Of a stretch of 64,000 nt of DNA, positions 33,067 through 44,034 are shown piece by piece (the first letter of the stretch is position 1; every line of letters starts with the position of its first letter). The position numbers and the translations under genes were made by a program. The notes under the pieces were generated by a model that had not been told where the DNA came from, did not search any database, and saw only the letters and a program-made list of their open reading frames with translations. Origin of the DNA: Ichthyophis bannanicus (lineage: Eukaryota; Chordata; Amphibia; Gymnophiona; Ichthyophiidae); contig JAWIIG010000025.1 in assembly GCA_033557465.1 (NCBI GenBank), positions 7,063,001-7,127,000 on the forward strand, written 5' to 3'.

Positions 33067-33828
33067 CACAGCATGTGCCGCCTGCAGCCCTCTGTATCCC
33101 CTTTCCCAGCATCTGTCCAGTTGCCCATTCTGACATGCCCGCCCTGCTGTTGTGGAACATGTGCATGTCATAGGAAACCTATCCAATGGAGAGGGAAACC
33201 CTGATCAGTGCTATTTCACTGTGGGATCATTCACCTTGTATGGGGACGGAGCGTAGACCCTTCCAAAATTCATATTTATTTTTTGGGGCTTTCTTGGGAG
33301 TGTTTTTTGATGTTTCCCATTACTATCACAATTGCCCAGCTTGATTATAATTTTTTTAAATTTTGTTGGGGTCCTTTTCAATGTTTATTTGTACTTTTGT
33401 ACCATGCACATGTATCACACTTATCACTTTTTGTAGGTTTCCCTGGTTTTGCTGAACATTGCTGACAGAAATGGTTTCTCTTCCCTTTAAATCGGCTCTA
33501 ACACGAGGCTTTCACTCGCAGTATTTGTTGCCTCGGATTTCAGCCTCGTTAATGTGCGGGGAGCCTCTCCCCTCCCACTCTCCACCCATTGACCCCTTCT
33601 CTCCGCCCCTGGGGAGCCTTCCTCCGCCCTCCGGGAGCCTTTCCCCGCCTTAATCGCACATTAGCGCGCCGCGCACATGAGCGTGCACGTTAGTGCGCCG
33701 CGCACATGAGCGTGCACATTAGTGACCCGTAACGCGACATTAGCGTGTGCTAAGGTACCTTAGCGCACGCTAACGTCACGCAGCGCACATTAGCGCACAT
33801 TAGCGCAGTTTAGTAAACATACCCCTAA

Positions 33829-35414
33829 GTCCCCAGAAGGCTCAAATACCAAAGCTCCTCAGCACAGGTCTCACCCATGAGCAAACACTCCAATTCTGTG
33901 TCTAGTATCTTTCTCTGTCTGATTCAGCAACAAATAGTTTCTGGTAACCCCAGTTTTCCTGAGAGCAGTAAAGAAATGTAAACCTCCCCAGTCCTACAGA
34001 CAGATACACACGTAAAGTGGCATTTTAGAAAGGGCATCCAAGTGTAATCTGGGACATCCAGGGCAAAATGTGCAGGAAATTGCTAGGGACGTATATGTTT
34101 CATCCTGATTATAGAAATATAGATGTCTCTAATGTGGATGCCCTTGCCTGCATCCATATAGAGGTCTCTGCTACAAAACCTAGAGCGGGGACATCTATCA
34201 TAAGCTATGTTGCATATGGGGATGTCCATCAGCATGGCAGAATGAAAACAAGAGCCCTCTTTCTTCATCAGTGTTTATTGTCAACATGGAACATATAGAG
34301 GATATGAGTGTACCTCCTTCTCCTTACCCTTTGGATATTTGGCTGGTAACAAACATTTTTTTGATGTCTATTGATACCTGGAGATGTATAAAATTTGATG
34401 CGGTTGGGGACGTGCAGGGAGTTTCTGAAATCAGGTGAGGACATTCCAGTTCTTCGGAATGCCCCGAACATGCCTACACCACACCCCTGTTCCGGTTTGG
34501 ACGTCCTCATGTCAGGGACATCTTTAAACCCACTTTCTATGATAGCTCTGGGGACGTCTCTATGCTTTGGACATCTGAATGCCCATGTTCGGATGTCCAA
34601 ACACAGATAAGGCTTCTAAAATAATCCCCTTACTTAAAATTTGTAAAAACGGTGGAAGACTTCCCATACTGAGCTTACTGCGGCTGTGCACACTGCTCTT
34701 TCTCCACCGCACACTCTCCCCCTCATGCCGGCTGCATTATACTTATATTTCTTCCTCCCTCTTGCACACAATCAGAGCCTCACAAATACACTCCTATAAA
34801 TGTACTTATTTATTTGTAAACTCCCCTTGGCCTCCTTTTTTTGTATATGTGTACTTTATGTTTGCTCCCACTGCCCAGCATCATAGCAACTTCCCCAGTC
34901 AAAGGGTCCCAGTTTTGTATTCCAGTAAGCCAGCCCTGGGCCCTCTGATTCACCACTTGGATCTGACCCAGTCTGTAAACAAGCAGAGGCTATCACCATG
35001 CCTCTTATAACCATTTCTATTTTTCCCTGCCTCATGCCTGAAGTCAGCCCTACCTCGCCACGCCCCTAGGAGTAAAGCCAGTGCATATGCACAAAAATCA
35101 CATATGTGCAAATACATCTGGGTTCGCAACCTCAAAAAAACCCTTTAATTTTGGATCCATCTTGGCTGTGGGTCATAAGAGGACCCCAGGGTTCACTTGC
35201 CTAAAACCTCCATTCTTCCCCAGAATCAGCGACCATGCCCTCTCGGCAGCTCAACTCTGCCCAAGAACTCCTGCATACACAAAATAAAATTCATGGGCAA
35301 CCAGCGCTGCAACGGTTAAAAAGCACATTTTTTTTTTCTCCTATGACACAATACCTTATAAACTAAAATCCTCGCCTATCTTTAAGGCACAGAGGGCTAA
35401 GTGGATAGCATCAA
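33829..35414. other. No gene recognised between large element 1 and the ERV
   Basis: No coding gene is visible. At about 34025-34620 the ends (CATTTTAGAAAGGGCATCC and, reversed, ATTTTAGAAGCC with GGACATCC words) hint at an old DNA transposon rich in GGACATC and GGACGT words. The rest is unremarkable. Confidence 0.4.
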
Positions 35415-35476
35415 AAATGTGTGATTAGATTCTCACCCTTTCTTATGTGCAGGTGTGAATAATCAAAAGGAGGGAA
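35415..35476 (+). other. Proviral 3'-internal sequence, including a PPT, upstream of the 5' LTR
   Basis: These 62 bp match 47317-47378, just before the 3' LTR, with about three differences, and include the polypurine tract AAAAGGAGGGAA. A simple integrated provirus would not have this before its 5' LTR. Confidence 0.8.
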
Positions 35477-36111
35477 TGTGATAGGCGATGGCCTACTTCA
35501 TCTTGTAAATGTAAGAATGTGGCAGAGGCCTGTCTCTGCCTGCCTGTCAGCTCTGTGTGAGTCCTCCCCCCTCCACCTCAGAGTATTATAACTGACTCTG
35601 GAATATTACAGAAATTATCAGTAGCTGTTAGAAACACTTCTCAGCTTTGCTTTGCCTTGATAAGAATGTCTTCTGATAAAAACGTAAAACCCTTCCACTG
35701 TTTTTGTTATGTTTTAAGCACAGATGTCTGTCTCAGTATTTCTCAGTATTATTGCTTGCACACTGTATCCTTGCTAATACACTGACCTTGTAGAGAGAAG
35801 CAATTTGAAATTCAGCAGAATATGTTATGTCTAAATTTTTGAGCCATGGCGAGAGAGATGTGCACGGGGGGAACATGAGGGTAAGCCCAGTCACAGATGG
35901 CTATTGGATGAAAGTAGCTGGGCCACCAAGACCAATGAGGAGGTTGATCTGTATTAGATTGGGGAAGAAAGGTATACAAACTGTCATTTTTCTGAGCTCT
36001 GGGCTCAGCCATCTTGTATGTATCATTGTCTGAGTCTGTGCACATTAAACTGGCTTGAATTCTAGTCAATAGACTCCGTGTTTTATTGGTTGTGGACACT
36101 TCGCTATTACA
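35477..36111 (+). repeat. ERV 5' LTR
   Basis: It runs from TGTGATAGGC to CTATTACA, 635 bp, the same length as the 3' LTR. A TATA-like TATACAAA lies at 35973-35980 and a polyadenylation signal ATTAAA at 36044-36049. By eye there are about ten substitutions against the 3' LTR, nearly all transitions. Confidence 0.93.
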
Positions 36112-36117
36112 TATTCT

Positions 36118-36136
36118 TGGTGCGTTGGGCCGGGAA
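36118..36136 (+). promoter_or_regulatory. ERV primer-binding site, tRNA-Gly-like
   Basis: TGGTGCGTTGGGCCGGG begins six bases after the LTR. It fits the complement of the 3' end of a vertebrate tRNA-Gly(UCC) apart from one extra G. It would prime minus-strand DNA synthesis. Confidence 0.75.
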
Positions 36137-36824
36137 TGGCGTAATACACGAATGGTACGCAAGTGATACTACCACGTATTACTGCCTCCAGGTTTGGTCC
36201 GGCTGGGACGACAGCCGACCGACATGGAGAGGATCCCAGGTGCCGACCGGTCCCTTGCATCGGAGGGTTCCGCCCTGCCTCGGCGGCCTGCTGGGTCCAG
36301 CTGGCCAACACCTCGAACCCAGGGGAGTCCAGGATTCAACCCAAGGTGGAACTGGTTGCGCAGCGCATTAGCTACCGGATCCGGTGAGTATTGATTTTTC
36401 TGATTCTTAGTCAGATAGCTTTGGGAAAGTCTCGAGACGAATTTGGTACAGTAACAGGTAAAGGAAGTCTGATCAACTTCCAGGGCGGCACTAGTACCCC
36501 TGCATGAGTATGCGCGGGGCGAAGCTGCTGACCCTTTTGGTTTGGTAATTTTGGTTTAGTCAGTTAGCCCGGGAGTTTTGGAATTTGGGAAATGCTAGCA
36601 TGTTTGGTTGTGTGAACTGTGATTGAGAGGTCTTGCAATACAGGCCAAGCGAGAGCGGTCTCCTAAGTAGCGCAGTTCCTGGCAGGGTGACCTCACCCAG
36701 GTCACGAACAGGAGGAAGCATCTGTTGTTTGTCCCCCTCATTGTTCTGAGGGCTGTGTGGACCCCTTACCCGCAGCCATTCTACCTACCCTTTCTGTTTG
36801 CCATCTTGTACGTTATACGTTATA

Positions 36825-38704
36825 ATGGGAGGGGCGGAGTCCGTACAAACTCCGCTGAACTGTATGATCACGAATTTTAAGAAAGGGTTTAGTGGTGATT
36901 ATGGGATGAAAATGACAGTGACCCGCTTAGAAATATTGTGTAGTAGGGTGTGGCCGGCGCTGGACGCCGGGTGGCCACCAGAAGGTACTTTTGATATCCA
37001 AATTGTGACTCGTGTGCACAAGGTAGTGTGCAGCTATAGTCCCGAACAGTTTCCCTATATAGATTCCTGGTTAGGTATCTGTGAGAAGCAGCCCTCCTGG
37101 ATGAAAAGTTGCAGTGAGGGACAGAGAAAGATTATGTTAGCAACTGCCACGAGAGTCCCTGCCAAGAAAGAGAAGCCCCCTATTTATGTAGCCCAAGAGT
37201 CTCCAGAGATCCCAAAGTATCCACCCGCCTTTCTGTATACTCCAGTCCCGTCAGCACCACCCCAAGTACCCCCATTAGTACCCCGAGTAGAGCCGGAGGT
37301 AGCGAGCGTACCTCCAGCCGAGGTGCCTCCACCGGAGCAAGTGAGCGTACCTCCAGCCAAGGTGCCTCCACCCGAGCAACCACCTCAAAAACTTGAAGAG
37401 CAGACCCCTCCCCGCAGAAGTCAGAGCCCTAGTCCTGAGCAGCGCTCTGATGAGGAACAATCATCCCCCGAAGAATCTGCTAGTGGAGGGTCAGATGCCA
37501 GCCCAGGGCCATCCACTAGTTCAGACACCAGTAGTAGAGCCACCCCCAGGTCCGCTAATCTGCGTTACGTCCTCAGAAGCAGAAAAGCGGGCCCGAAAGA
37601 AGTCCGCCAACTGCCACTGCGGCAGGTCCCAGGATTACCCATTCAAAATGAGGAGGGTCAGGTTGTGCCCGGACCTACCAGTCTAGTCTATGTGCCTTTC
37701 TCCACAGATTTATTGAATTGGAAAATGCATTATGCCTCCTATACTGATAAGCCCCAAGATTTGACGGAGTTAATGACTAGTATTATGCAAACTCATCAGC
37801 CCACCTGGTCTGACTGTCGCCAGCTCTTGGCTACCCTCTTTACTACTGAAGAGCAGGCACGGATAGTGCGAGCAGCCACTAAATGGTTGGAAGAGAACCC
37901 TGAAGTTGGGAGAAACCTAAATCTAGATCCCCGACAGGCAGCAGCCGCAGATTTCCCCAATGAAGATCCCGGATGGGACCCGAATAGTGATGTAGGAGAA
38001 AAGGCCCTCACCCGGTTCCGCCAGGCTCTACTGCAGGGCCTAAAAAAGGGAGGCCAGAAAGCTATGAATATTGGAAAAGTAGCGGACATTCTTCAGCGCC
38101 CAGATGAGAGTCCAGCTGCTTTCTATGAACGATTAACTGAAGCCTATAGACTTTACACCCCCTATGATCCAGCAGCCCAGGAGAATTTACGCATGGTGAA
38201 TGCTGCTTTTGTGAGTCAGTCCCAGGGAGACATAAAACGAAAACTGCAGAAATTAGAAGGATTTGCGGGCATGAACTCAGCACAGCTAATGGAAGTCGCA
38301 CAAAAAGTATATGTGAATCGTGATCAAGAAAGCAAACGGGAAAGTGAAAGAAGAATGAGGAAGAAAGTGGATTTGCTCGCTGCAGCGCTAGTGGAAGGAC
38401 GCGGAGGAGGATATCCTAACCGAAGAGCTAGAGGACGGGGAAGGGGCCGAGGGAGCTCTCGGCCCCCCTTAGGTGCAAATCAGTGCGCTTATTGTAAAGA
38501 GGAAGGACATTGGAAGGATACATGCCCGAACATGAACTCCGCCCCCTGGAGGGGACGTGGAAGCGCCAGGAGAGCGGAGGGGGGGGGCGATTCCAGCAGC
38601 AAGGGGGGATGCAGCACGCACAGTTTCAACAGTTCCAGCAAAATGAGACTGCCATGCAGGGAGTGGCAGTCACCGAAGCAGATTTCATGGATGATGAGGA
38701 ATAG
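36825..38704 (+). pseudogene. gag: ERV gag (matrix, capsid, nucleocapsid)
   Basis: Gag builds the retroviral core. The ATG at 36825 is preferred over the upstream in-frame ATG at 36798 because it gives MGGAES, a myristoylation-type start. A Pro-rich region follows, then a capsid with a major-homology-like stretch (LQRPDESPAAFYERLTEAY) and a nucleocapsid with one Cys-x2-Cys-x4-His-x4-Cys knuckle (CAYCKEEGHWKDTC). A nine-G run at 38579-38587 shifts the frame; the expected end, TAG at 38702-38704, is in another frame, the one protease uses. This fits gamma-type stop-codon organisation. Confidence 0.9.
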
Positions 38705-39335
38705 GCCAGACCGGGCTCCAAATTCTTCTTAGGTCTCCAGGAGCCTATGGTCAATGTAAAAATTGGAGACCAGCATATGGACTTTATGGTAGACACAGGG
38801 GCTGAGCATTCAGTAGTAGCCAAGCCTGTGGCCCCTGTGTCCTCTCGATCTGTTACAATCGTGGGAGCTACAGGAACAAGAACCACGAGACCTTTCCTGC
38901 AGAACCACGCCTGTGAACTAGGGGGGCAGCAAATAACACACCAGTTCTTGTACATGCCTGAATGCCCAGTTCCCCTTTTGGGCCGAGATATGCTTGCAAA
39001 GCTCCAAGCACAGATATCCTTTGTTGAAGGGGGAAGAATGGAAATGACTATAAACTCAAAAGCCGCTGGCCTGATGGTGTTAACTGTCCCCCGAGAAGAA
39101 GAATGGCGGTTCTATTCACCTACATCCAAAGCAGCAAGTTCCTGGGTACTTACCAGCATTGCAGCCCCACCTGGAGTATGGGCAGAGAATAATCCACCTG
39201 GCCTAGCAAAGAATATAGCTCCTGTACTTGTTACCCTTAAGCCAGGAGCGGAACCAGTGCATGTGCGTCAGTATCCCCTCCCACGACCAGCAATTGAAGG
39301 TATTCATCGTCACCTGAAGAAATTACTGCAGTATG
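38705..39335 (+). pseudogene. pro: ERV protease and start of RT
   Basis: It follows the gag TAG in the same frame, the layout expected for readthrough synthesis. The aspartic protease active site is DTGAEHS, beginning at 38792, and GRDMLAKL follows near 38980. The start of RT is reached by about 39230 (KPGAEPVHVRQYPLP). The coding stretch is cut by the hAT-type insertion after 39335. Protease matures the Gag and Pol polyproteins. Confidence 0.88.
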
Positions 39336-39439
39336 CAGGGCCGGCCCGTCCATTGAGCAAGAATGTTTTTTGCACAGGGCCCCGCATTTCAGGGGGCCCC
39401 GCGCAAAGAACATTCTGCTTTTTTTAAAAATGAAATTAA

Positions 39440-39750
39440 AAAAAAAAAAAAACGGGCTGCTGCTGCCACGGCAGCATGGAGTGTCCCGCGGGGGCCCCCT
39501 CTGCCTGGCTGAACTCTCCTGGCGCGGCTGACGCCCTCTGCTCCAGTTTGCAGATATGCGAAGGGAGAGTGTCTGTCTCCCTCGCGTCTCTGTTAAGCCC
39601 GCAGGGGCAGATGGGAAATTTCCCTCTCCCTTCGCGTATCTGCAAGCCGGAGCAGAGGGCTTCAGCCGCGCCGGGAGAGTTCAGCCGGGCAGAGGGGGCC
39701 CCGCGGGACACTCCATGCTGCCGTGGCAGCAGCGGCCAGCTTTTTTTTTT
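39440..39750. repeat. Long hairpin with arms of about 140 bp in hAT-type copy 2
   Basis: The segment from CTGCTGCCACGGCAGCATGG (near 39460) pairs with CCATGCTGCCGTGGCAGCAG (near 39713-39732), and pairing continues inward through GTGTCCCGCGG, GGGCCCCCTCTGCC and the GCAGATA/TATCTGC words. A- and T-runs border it. Confidence 0.85.
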
Positions 39751-39769
39751 ATTTTAATTTCCATGAGCC

Positions 39770-41090
39770 GATGGGGGGGGGGGTTAGGACTGGCAGTGGG
39801 CTGTGAGCTGATGGGGGGGTTAGGACTGGTAATGGGCTATGGGGGGGTTAAGACTGGCAATGGGCTGTGGGCTGATGGGGGCTGTCTGGAAATGGGGTGA
39901 TTGGGGGTTAGGACTGGTAATGGGCTATGGGGGGGTTTAAGACTGGCAATGGGCTGTGGGCTAATGGGTGCTGTCTGGAAATGGGGTGATGGGGGGTTAG
40001 GACTGGTAATGGGCTATGGGGGGGTTAAGACTGGCAATGGGCTGTGGGCTAATGGGGCTGTCTAGAAATGGGGTGATGGGGGGTTAGGATTGATAATGGG
40101 CTATGGGGGGGATAAGGCTGGTAATGGGCTGTGGGCTGATGGGGGGGTTAGGACTGGTAATGGGCTATGGGGGGGTTAAGACTGGTAATGGGCTGTGGGC
40201 TGATGGGGGGTTAGGACTGGTAATGGGCTATGGTGGGATTAAGACTGGAAATCTGATGGGGGCTGTCTGGAAATGGGGTGATGGGGGTTAGGACTGGTAA
40301 AGGGCTATGGGGGGGTTAGGACTGATAATGGGCTATGGTGGGGCTAGGACAGGAAATGGGCTGATGGGGAGGGGTTAGGACGAGGTGGGCTGATGTGGTT
40401 AGGACTGGTAATGGGCTGTGGGCTGATGGGGGGTTTAGGACTGGCAATGGGCTATGGGGGGCTGACTGGAAATGGGCTGATGGGGTTAGGACTGGAAGTG
40501 GGCTGATGGGGGGTTAGGACTGGTAATAGGTTATGGGGGGGCTTAAACTGAAAATGGGGTGATGGGGGGTTAGGACTGGAAGTTGGTTGACAGGGGGCTA
40601 GGACTGGTAATGGGTTGGGGAGTTGCTAGGACTGGAAATGGGCTGAGCGGAAGGGGAGGCTTGAACTGCAAATAGCTGATGGGGAGGGGGCTTGGAATGG
40701 AATTGGCTTTGAGGGAAGGGAGCTAGGACTGAAAATGGGCTGATGGAGCAGCTAGGATAGGACTGGAAATAGGCTGTTGGGGGAGCTAAGATTGGAAATG
40801 GGCTGTGGTGGGGGCTTGAATTGAAATGGACTCATGGAGGGGCTAGAACTGGACGTAGGCTCATGGGGGGGGGCTTGGACTGGAATTGGGCTGAGTGGAG
40901 GGGAGCTATGATTTGACATGGGCTGATGATGGGGCTAGGAAATGACTAGAAATGGGCTGATGGGGGGGCTAGGATTGGAAATGAGCTGATGAAGGGACTC
41001 AGACTGGAAATGGATGGGGGAGCTAGGACTGGAAATGGGCTGATGGGGGGCTAGGACTGGAAATGGGCTGATGCAGGGACTAGAAGGGAA
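39770..41090. repeat. Minisatellite in hAT-type copy 2
   Basis: Units such as GTTAGGACTGGTAATGGG and GGCTATGGGGGG repeat through 1.3 kb. They are the reverse complement of the array in copy 1. Confidence 0.9.
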
Positions 41091-41691
41091 TGGATGCTGG
41101 GTGAGACTGGAACTAGAAGGGAGCTGATGTTGGGGGAGGATTAGAATGGGATGGGGCTGGGAGAGTAAAATGGAGAGGGGAAAAATATTTTGTGTGGGAG
41201 GGATGAAAAATCTATAATTGGCCGGGTATTGGGAGAGTAAGTGGGGATTGAGGATGGAGGGGTAAAATTTGTGAGGATGAAATAGGAATGAGGAAAGAGC
41301 AAAAGGAGAAAGATTAGTATGTTAAAGCAGATGTAGAGAGAGAGAATGGAAAAAAAACTAGAAGAGAGAAGAAAGCACAAATGGACAGCAGATGATGGAG
41401 AGTTAGCAGAAAACATGAAGAAACCAGAAGAAAGTGGCTGGACCAATTGCAACTGAAAAAAAATGCACAAAAGGTAGAAAGATATCTCTTTATTTTGAAT
41501 TTATTGACTGGAATATGAAAGCTCTGGGAAATGTGCATCATTAACGTCTGTGCTTTGTTTGGTACAAGAGGAAATTAATTTATAGTTTTATTTCTACAGT
41601 GTTGTTGTACATTCCAAGTTTGGCTTTTGGGGTTCCCAGTTTAATTATTGCCTTCCTGTTTCTAAATTGTGATTCCTTGTTTGGTGATGGT

Positions 41692-42000
41692 CTATGTTCT
41701 GCATGTGTAACTGAGCTGAAATATTCTGTTTATGTAATTCCTATTTGACATTGCCACTTGTTCTCTTTCCCCAGTATTCTCTGAAATGTATTGGTTTAAT
41801 ATTTGCAGTGTTGCCTTTTGATAGGTAGGGTATGGTGCTTTGTGAGTCCTGGTAATGCTGTCAGGATACGGCGGGTTTGCTATGGGTTCTAAATGGGCAG
41901 CGTTTGTAGTAGTTCCTAATGTGCCTGGCGGTTGGCACTGGATTATAGTAATGTAGAAATCTTTTAATCTTTCTTTATCCATACACTCATTAAGAGACAT
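41692..42000 (-). other. Open frame shared by two hAT-type copies
   Basis: The 102-codon frame begins MSLNECMDKERLKDFYITI. Copy 1 has the same frame at 18437-18640, cut at 67 codons by a small indel. I do not recognise the protein. Sharing shows common origin only; it could be a captured exon scrap or chance coding. Confidence 0.4.
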
Positions 42001-42124
42001 GTTTACTAAAAGTTAGTGTATGGTAACATTATGCAAATATTTATGCAAATAAGGCCACTTATGCAAATGAGGCCCCGCACCGAGTCTCCGCACATGGCCC
42101 CGCACCCCCCTTGGGCCGCCCCTG

Positions 42125-42857
42125 GCAGTATGGACTTCTTAGAGAATGCCAATCACCCTGGAACACCCCCCTTCTCCCAATCAAGAAGCCTGGGACAGGT
42201 GACTACCACCCAGTGCAGGATCTACGTCGAGTAAACAGTGCAGTTGAAACTATACATCCAGTAGTACCAAATCCTTACACCCTCCTGGGACTGATTCCAG
42301 CAGAAGCCACTCATTTCACTGTTTTGGACTTAAAAGATGCTTTTTTCTGTATACTCCTGGCAGAGGCCAGTCAGCTTTTGTTTGCATTTGAATGGGAAAA
42401 CCCTACCACAGAAAGACAAGGACAACTCACTTGGACTCGATTACCACAAGGATTCAAGAACTCGCCCACTATCTTCAGTGCAGCCCTCAGTCAAGATTTG
42501 TCAAGTTACTCTATAACTCCGGGAAAAAGAATTCTACTCCAATATGTAGATTACTTGCTCATAGCCACCAACAACGAAACTGATTGTGTGCAAGCTACAA
42601 GTGATCTATTGCACCTTTTGAATGAAGCTGGATACAAGGTCTCAAGAGCCAAGGCGCAGCTGTGTCAGACAGAAGTGAAATACTTAGGGTTCCACCTGTA
42701 CAAAGGAACCCGGAAATTAGGACTCGAGCGGAAGAAAGCAGTATGCCGCATCCCAACCCCCACAACCAGAAAACAGGTGCGAGCTTTCTTGGGAGCGGCA
42801 GGCTATTGCCGAATATGGATACCAAATTTTGCGCTCATGGCAAAACCCTTGTACTAA
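42125..42857 (+). pseudogene. pol: ERV reverse transcriptase, catalytic residue replaced
   Basis: The RT domain resumes after the hAT-type insertion. Visible motifs are DLRRVN, DLKDAFFCI, LPQGFKNSPTIF and KVKYLGF-like VKYLGFHL. The YxDD box reads YVDY: the second catalytic Asp codon (42552-42554) is Tyr, which should abolish polymerisation. A stop at 42855-42857 ends the frame. Confidence 0.92.
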
Positions 42858-44034
42858 GCCACCCAGGGAGTTGAATGATCCCCCCTGGAATGGGGCCCAG
42901 AACAAGATAAAGCATTCAAATCATTGAAAACAGCATTGATGTCATCCCCAGCCTTGGGCCTACCGGATGTGCAGAAACCCTTTCGTTTATATGTCCATGA
43001 GTCAAGCGGAAACGCATTGGGAGTCTTGACCCAGCCACTTGGGTCCTGGCAGCGACCTGTGTCCTACCTGTCAAAAACAATTGGATCCTGTTGCCAAAGG
43101 TTGGCCACCTTGCCTGAGAGCTGTAGCAGCCACAGCCCTCTTAGTGAGCGAAGCTGACAAGCTCACCTTAGGACAAAATCTTCGAGTCACTGTACCACAC
43201 TCTGTCCTAACCCTGATGGAACACAAAGGAAACCATTGGCTCACTAATGCCCGAATGCTGAAGTATCAAAGTATGCTATGTGAGAATCCGCGATTGCAAT
43301 TAAGTGTCAGCCAAACTCTGAACCCAGCTACCCTATTGCCAACCGGTCCAGGCCATCCTGACCCTGATTGCTTGGAAGTAATGGACACTGTATATTCAAG
43401 TCGCCCAGACTTAACTGATGTTCCCCTGAGCCATCCAGACAAAACATTCTTTGTGGATGGGAGTAGCCTCATAATTGAAGGACAGCGATGTGCTGGTTAT
43501 GCAGTTGTGACTCTGGACATGGTAGTAGAATCGTCAGCCCTAGCCCCAGGAACCTCAGCACAGAAGGCTGAATTGATAGCTCTTACACGTGCACTCAGAA
43601 TTGGAGCAGGAATTAGCCTGAATGTATATACAGACTCTAAATATGCTTTTACAACACTACATGCCCATGGGGCCCTGTACAAAGAACGTGGATTGATCAC
43701 CTCAGGAGGAAAGACTGTCAAGTATGGCCCAGAAATATTGACTTTGTTGGAAGCAGTATGGGCCCCCAAACACGTTGCTGTAATGCATTGCCGAGGCCAT
43801 CAAACTGGAGATGGAGACGTGTCCCGAGGAAACAGATTTGCTGATGCCTCAGCCCGAGAAGCAGCTATTGCAGGACAAATTATCACCCCAAATGTCACAA
43901 TACAAGCAGCCATATTTCCAGTACCTCTTAGTGCGTGGACACCCAGATATGCCAAAATGGAGATGGACCATTACTGTCAAAAGGAGGGGGGGGCAATTAT
44001 CAGAAACTGGATGGATAGTGTTGCCACCGCCTGA
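42858..44034 (+). pseudogene. pol: ERV RT connection and RNase H
   Basis: After stops and shifts near 42857-43080, the frame from 43039 gives the connection and RNase H: FVDGSS (about 43450), AELIALTRAL, YTDSKYAF and GNRFADASAR, the four acidic sites of the family. RNase H removes the RNA strand during DNA synthesis. The frame is lost near the G-run at 43985-43992. Confidence 0.88.

Larger units (their letters stand above)
25846..33825 (+). mobile_element. Large TIR element 1 with tRNA-like modules (contains a CR1)
   Basis: It starts GGGGTATGTTTACTAAAC and ends with its exact reverse complement, flanked by TAA on both sides (25843-25845, 33826-33828). Subterminal DNA is rich in GTGCGC and TTAGCGCA words. 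The interior has three tandem 409-bp units on the left, a unique middle, two units of about 450 bp on the right, and six tRNA-like modules pointing inward. A CR1 occupies 30417-33066. Without it the element is about 5.3 kb. A 3-bp duplication fits PIF-Harbinger-like transposition, but no transposase was found. A second copy lies inverted at 49868-55705. Confidence 0.8.
39336..42124 (-). mobile_element. hAT-type element with minisatellite interior, copy 2, inside ERV pol
   Basis: Its ends on the plus strand are CAGGGCCGGCCC and GGGCCGCCCCTG, flanked by GCAGTATG at 39328-39335 and 42125-42132. It is inverted relative to copy 1 at 18314. Next to the first end lies a long inverted repeat, then minisatellite, then DNA shared with copy 1 including a 102-codon minus-strand frame (41692-42000). 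No transposase is visible. Confidence 0.92.

Noticed and set aside
33459..33653. Coding frame near the right end of large element 1
   Set aside because: It is Pro/Ser-rich sequence from the GC-rich subterminal region; element 2 has the same DNA without a conserved frame.
43039..43200. Separate gene upstream of RNase H
   Set aside because: The start is an internal Met in the RT connection region of the ERV.
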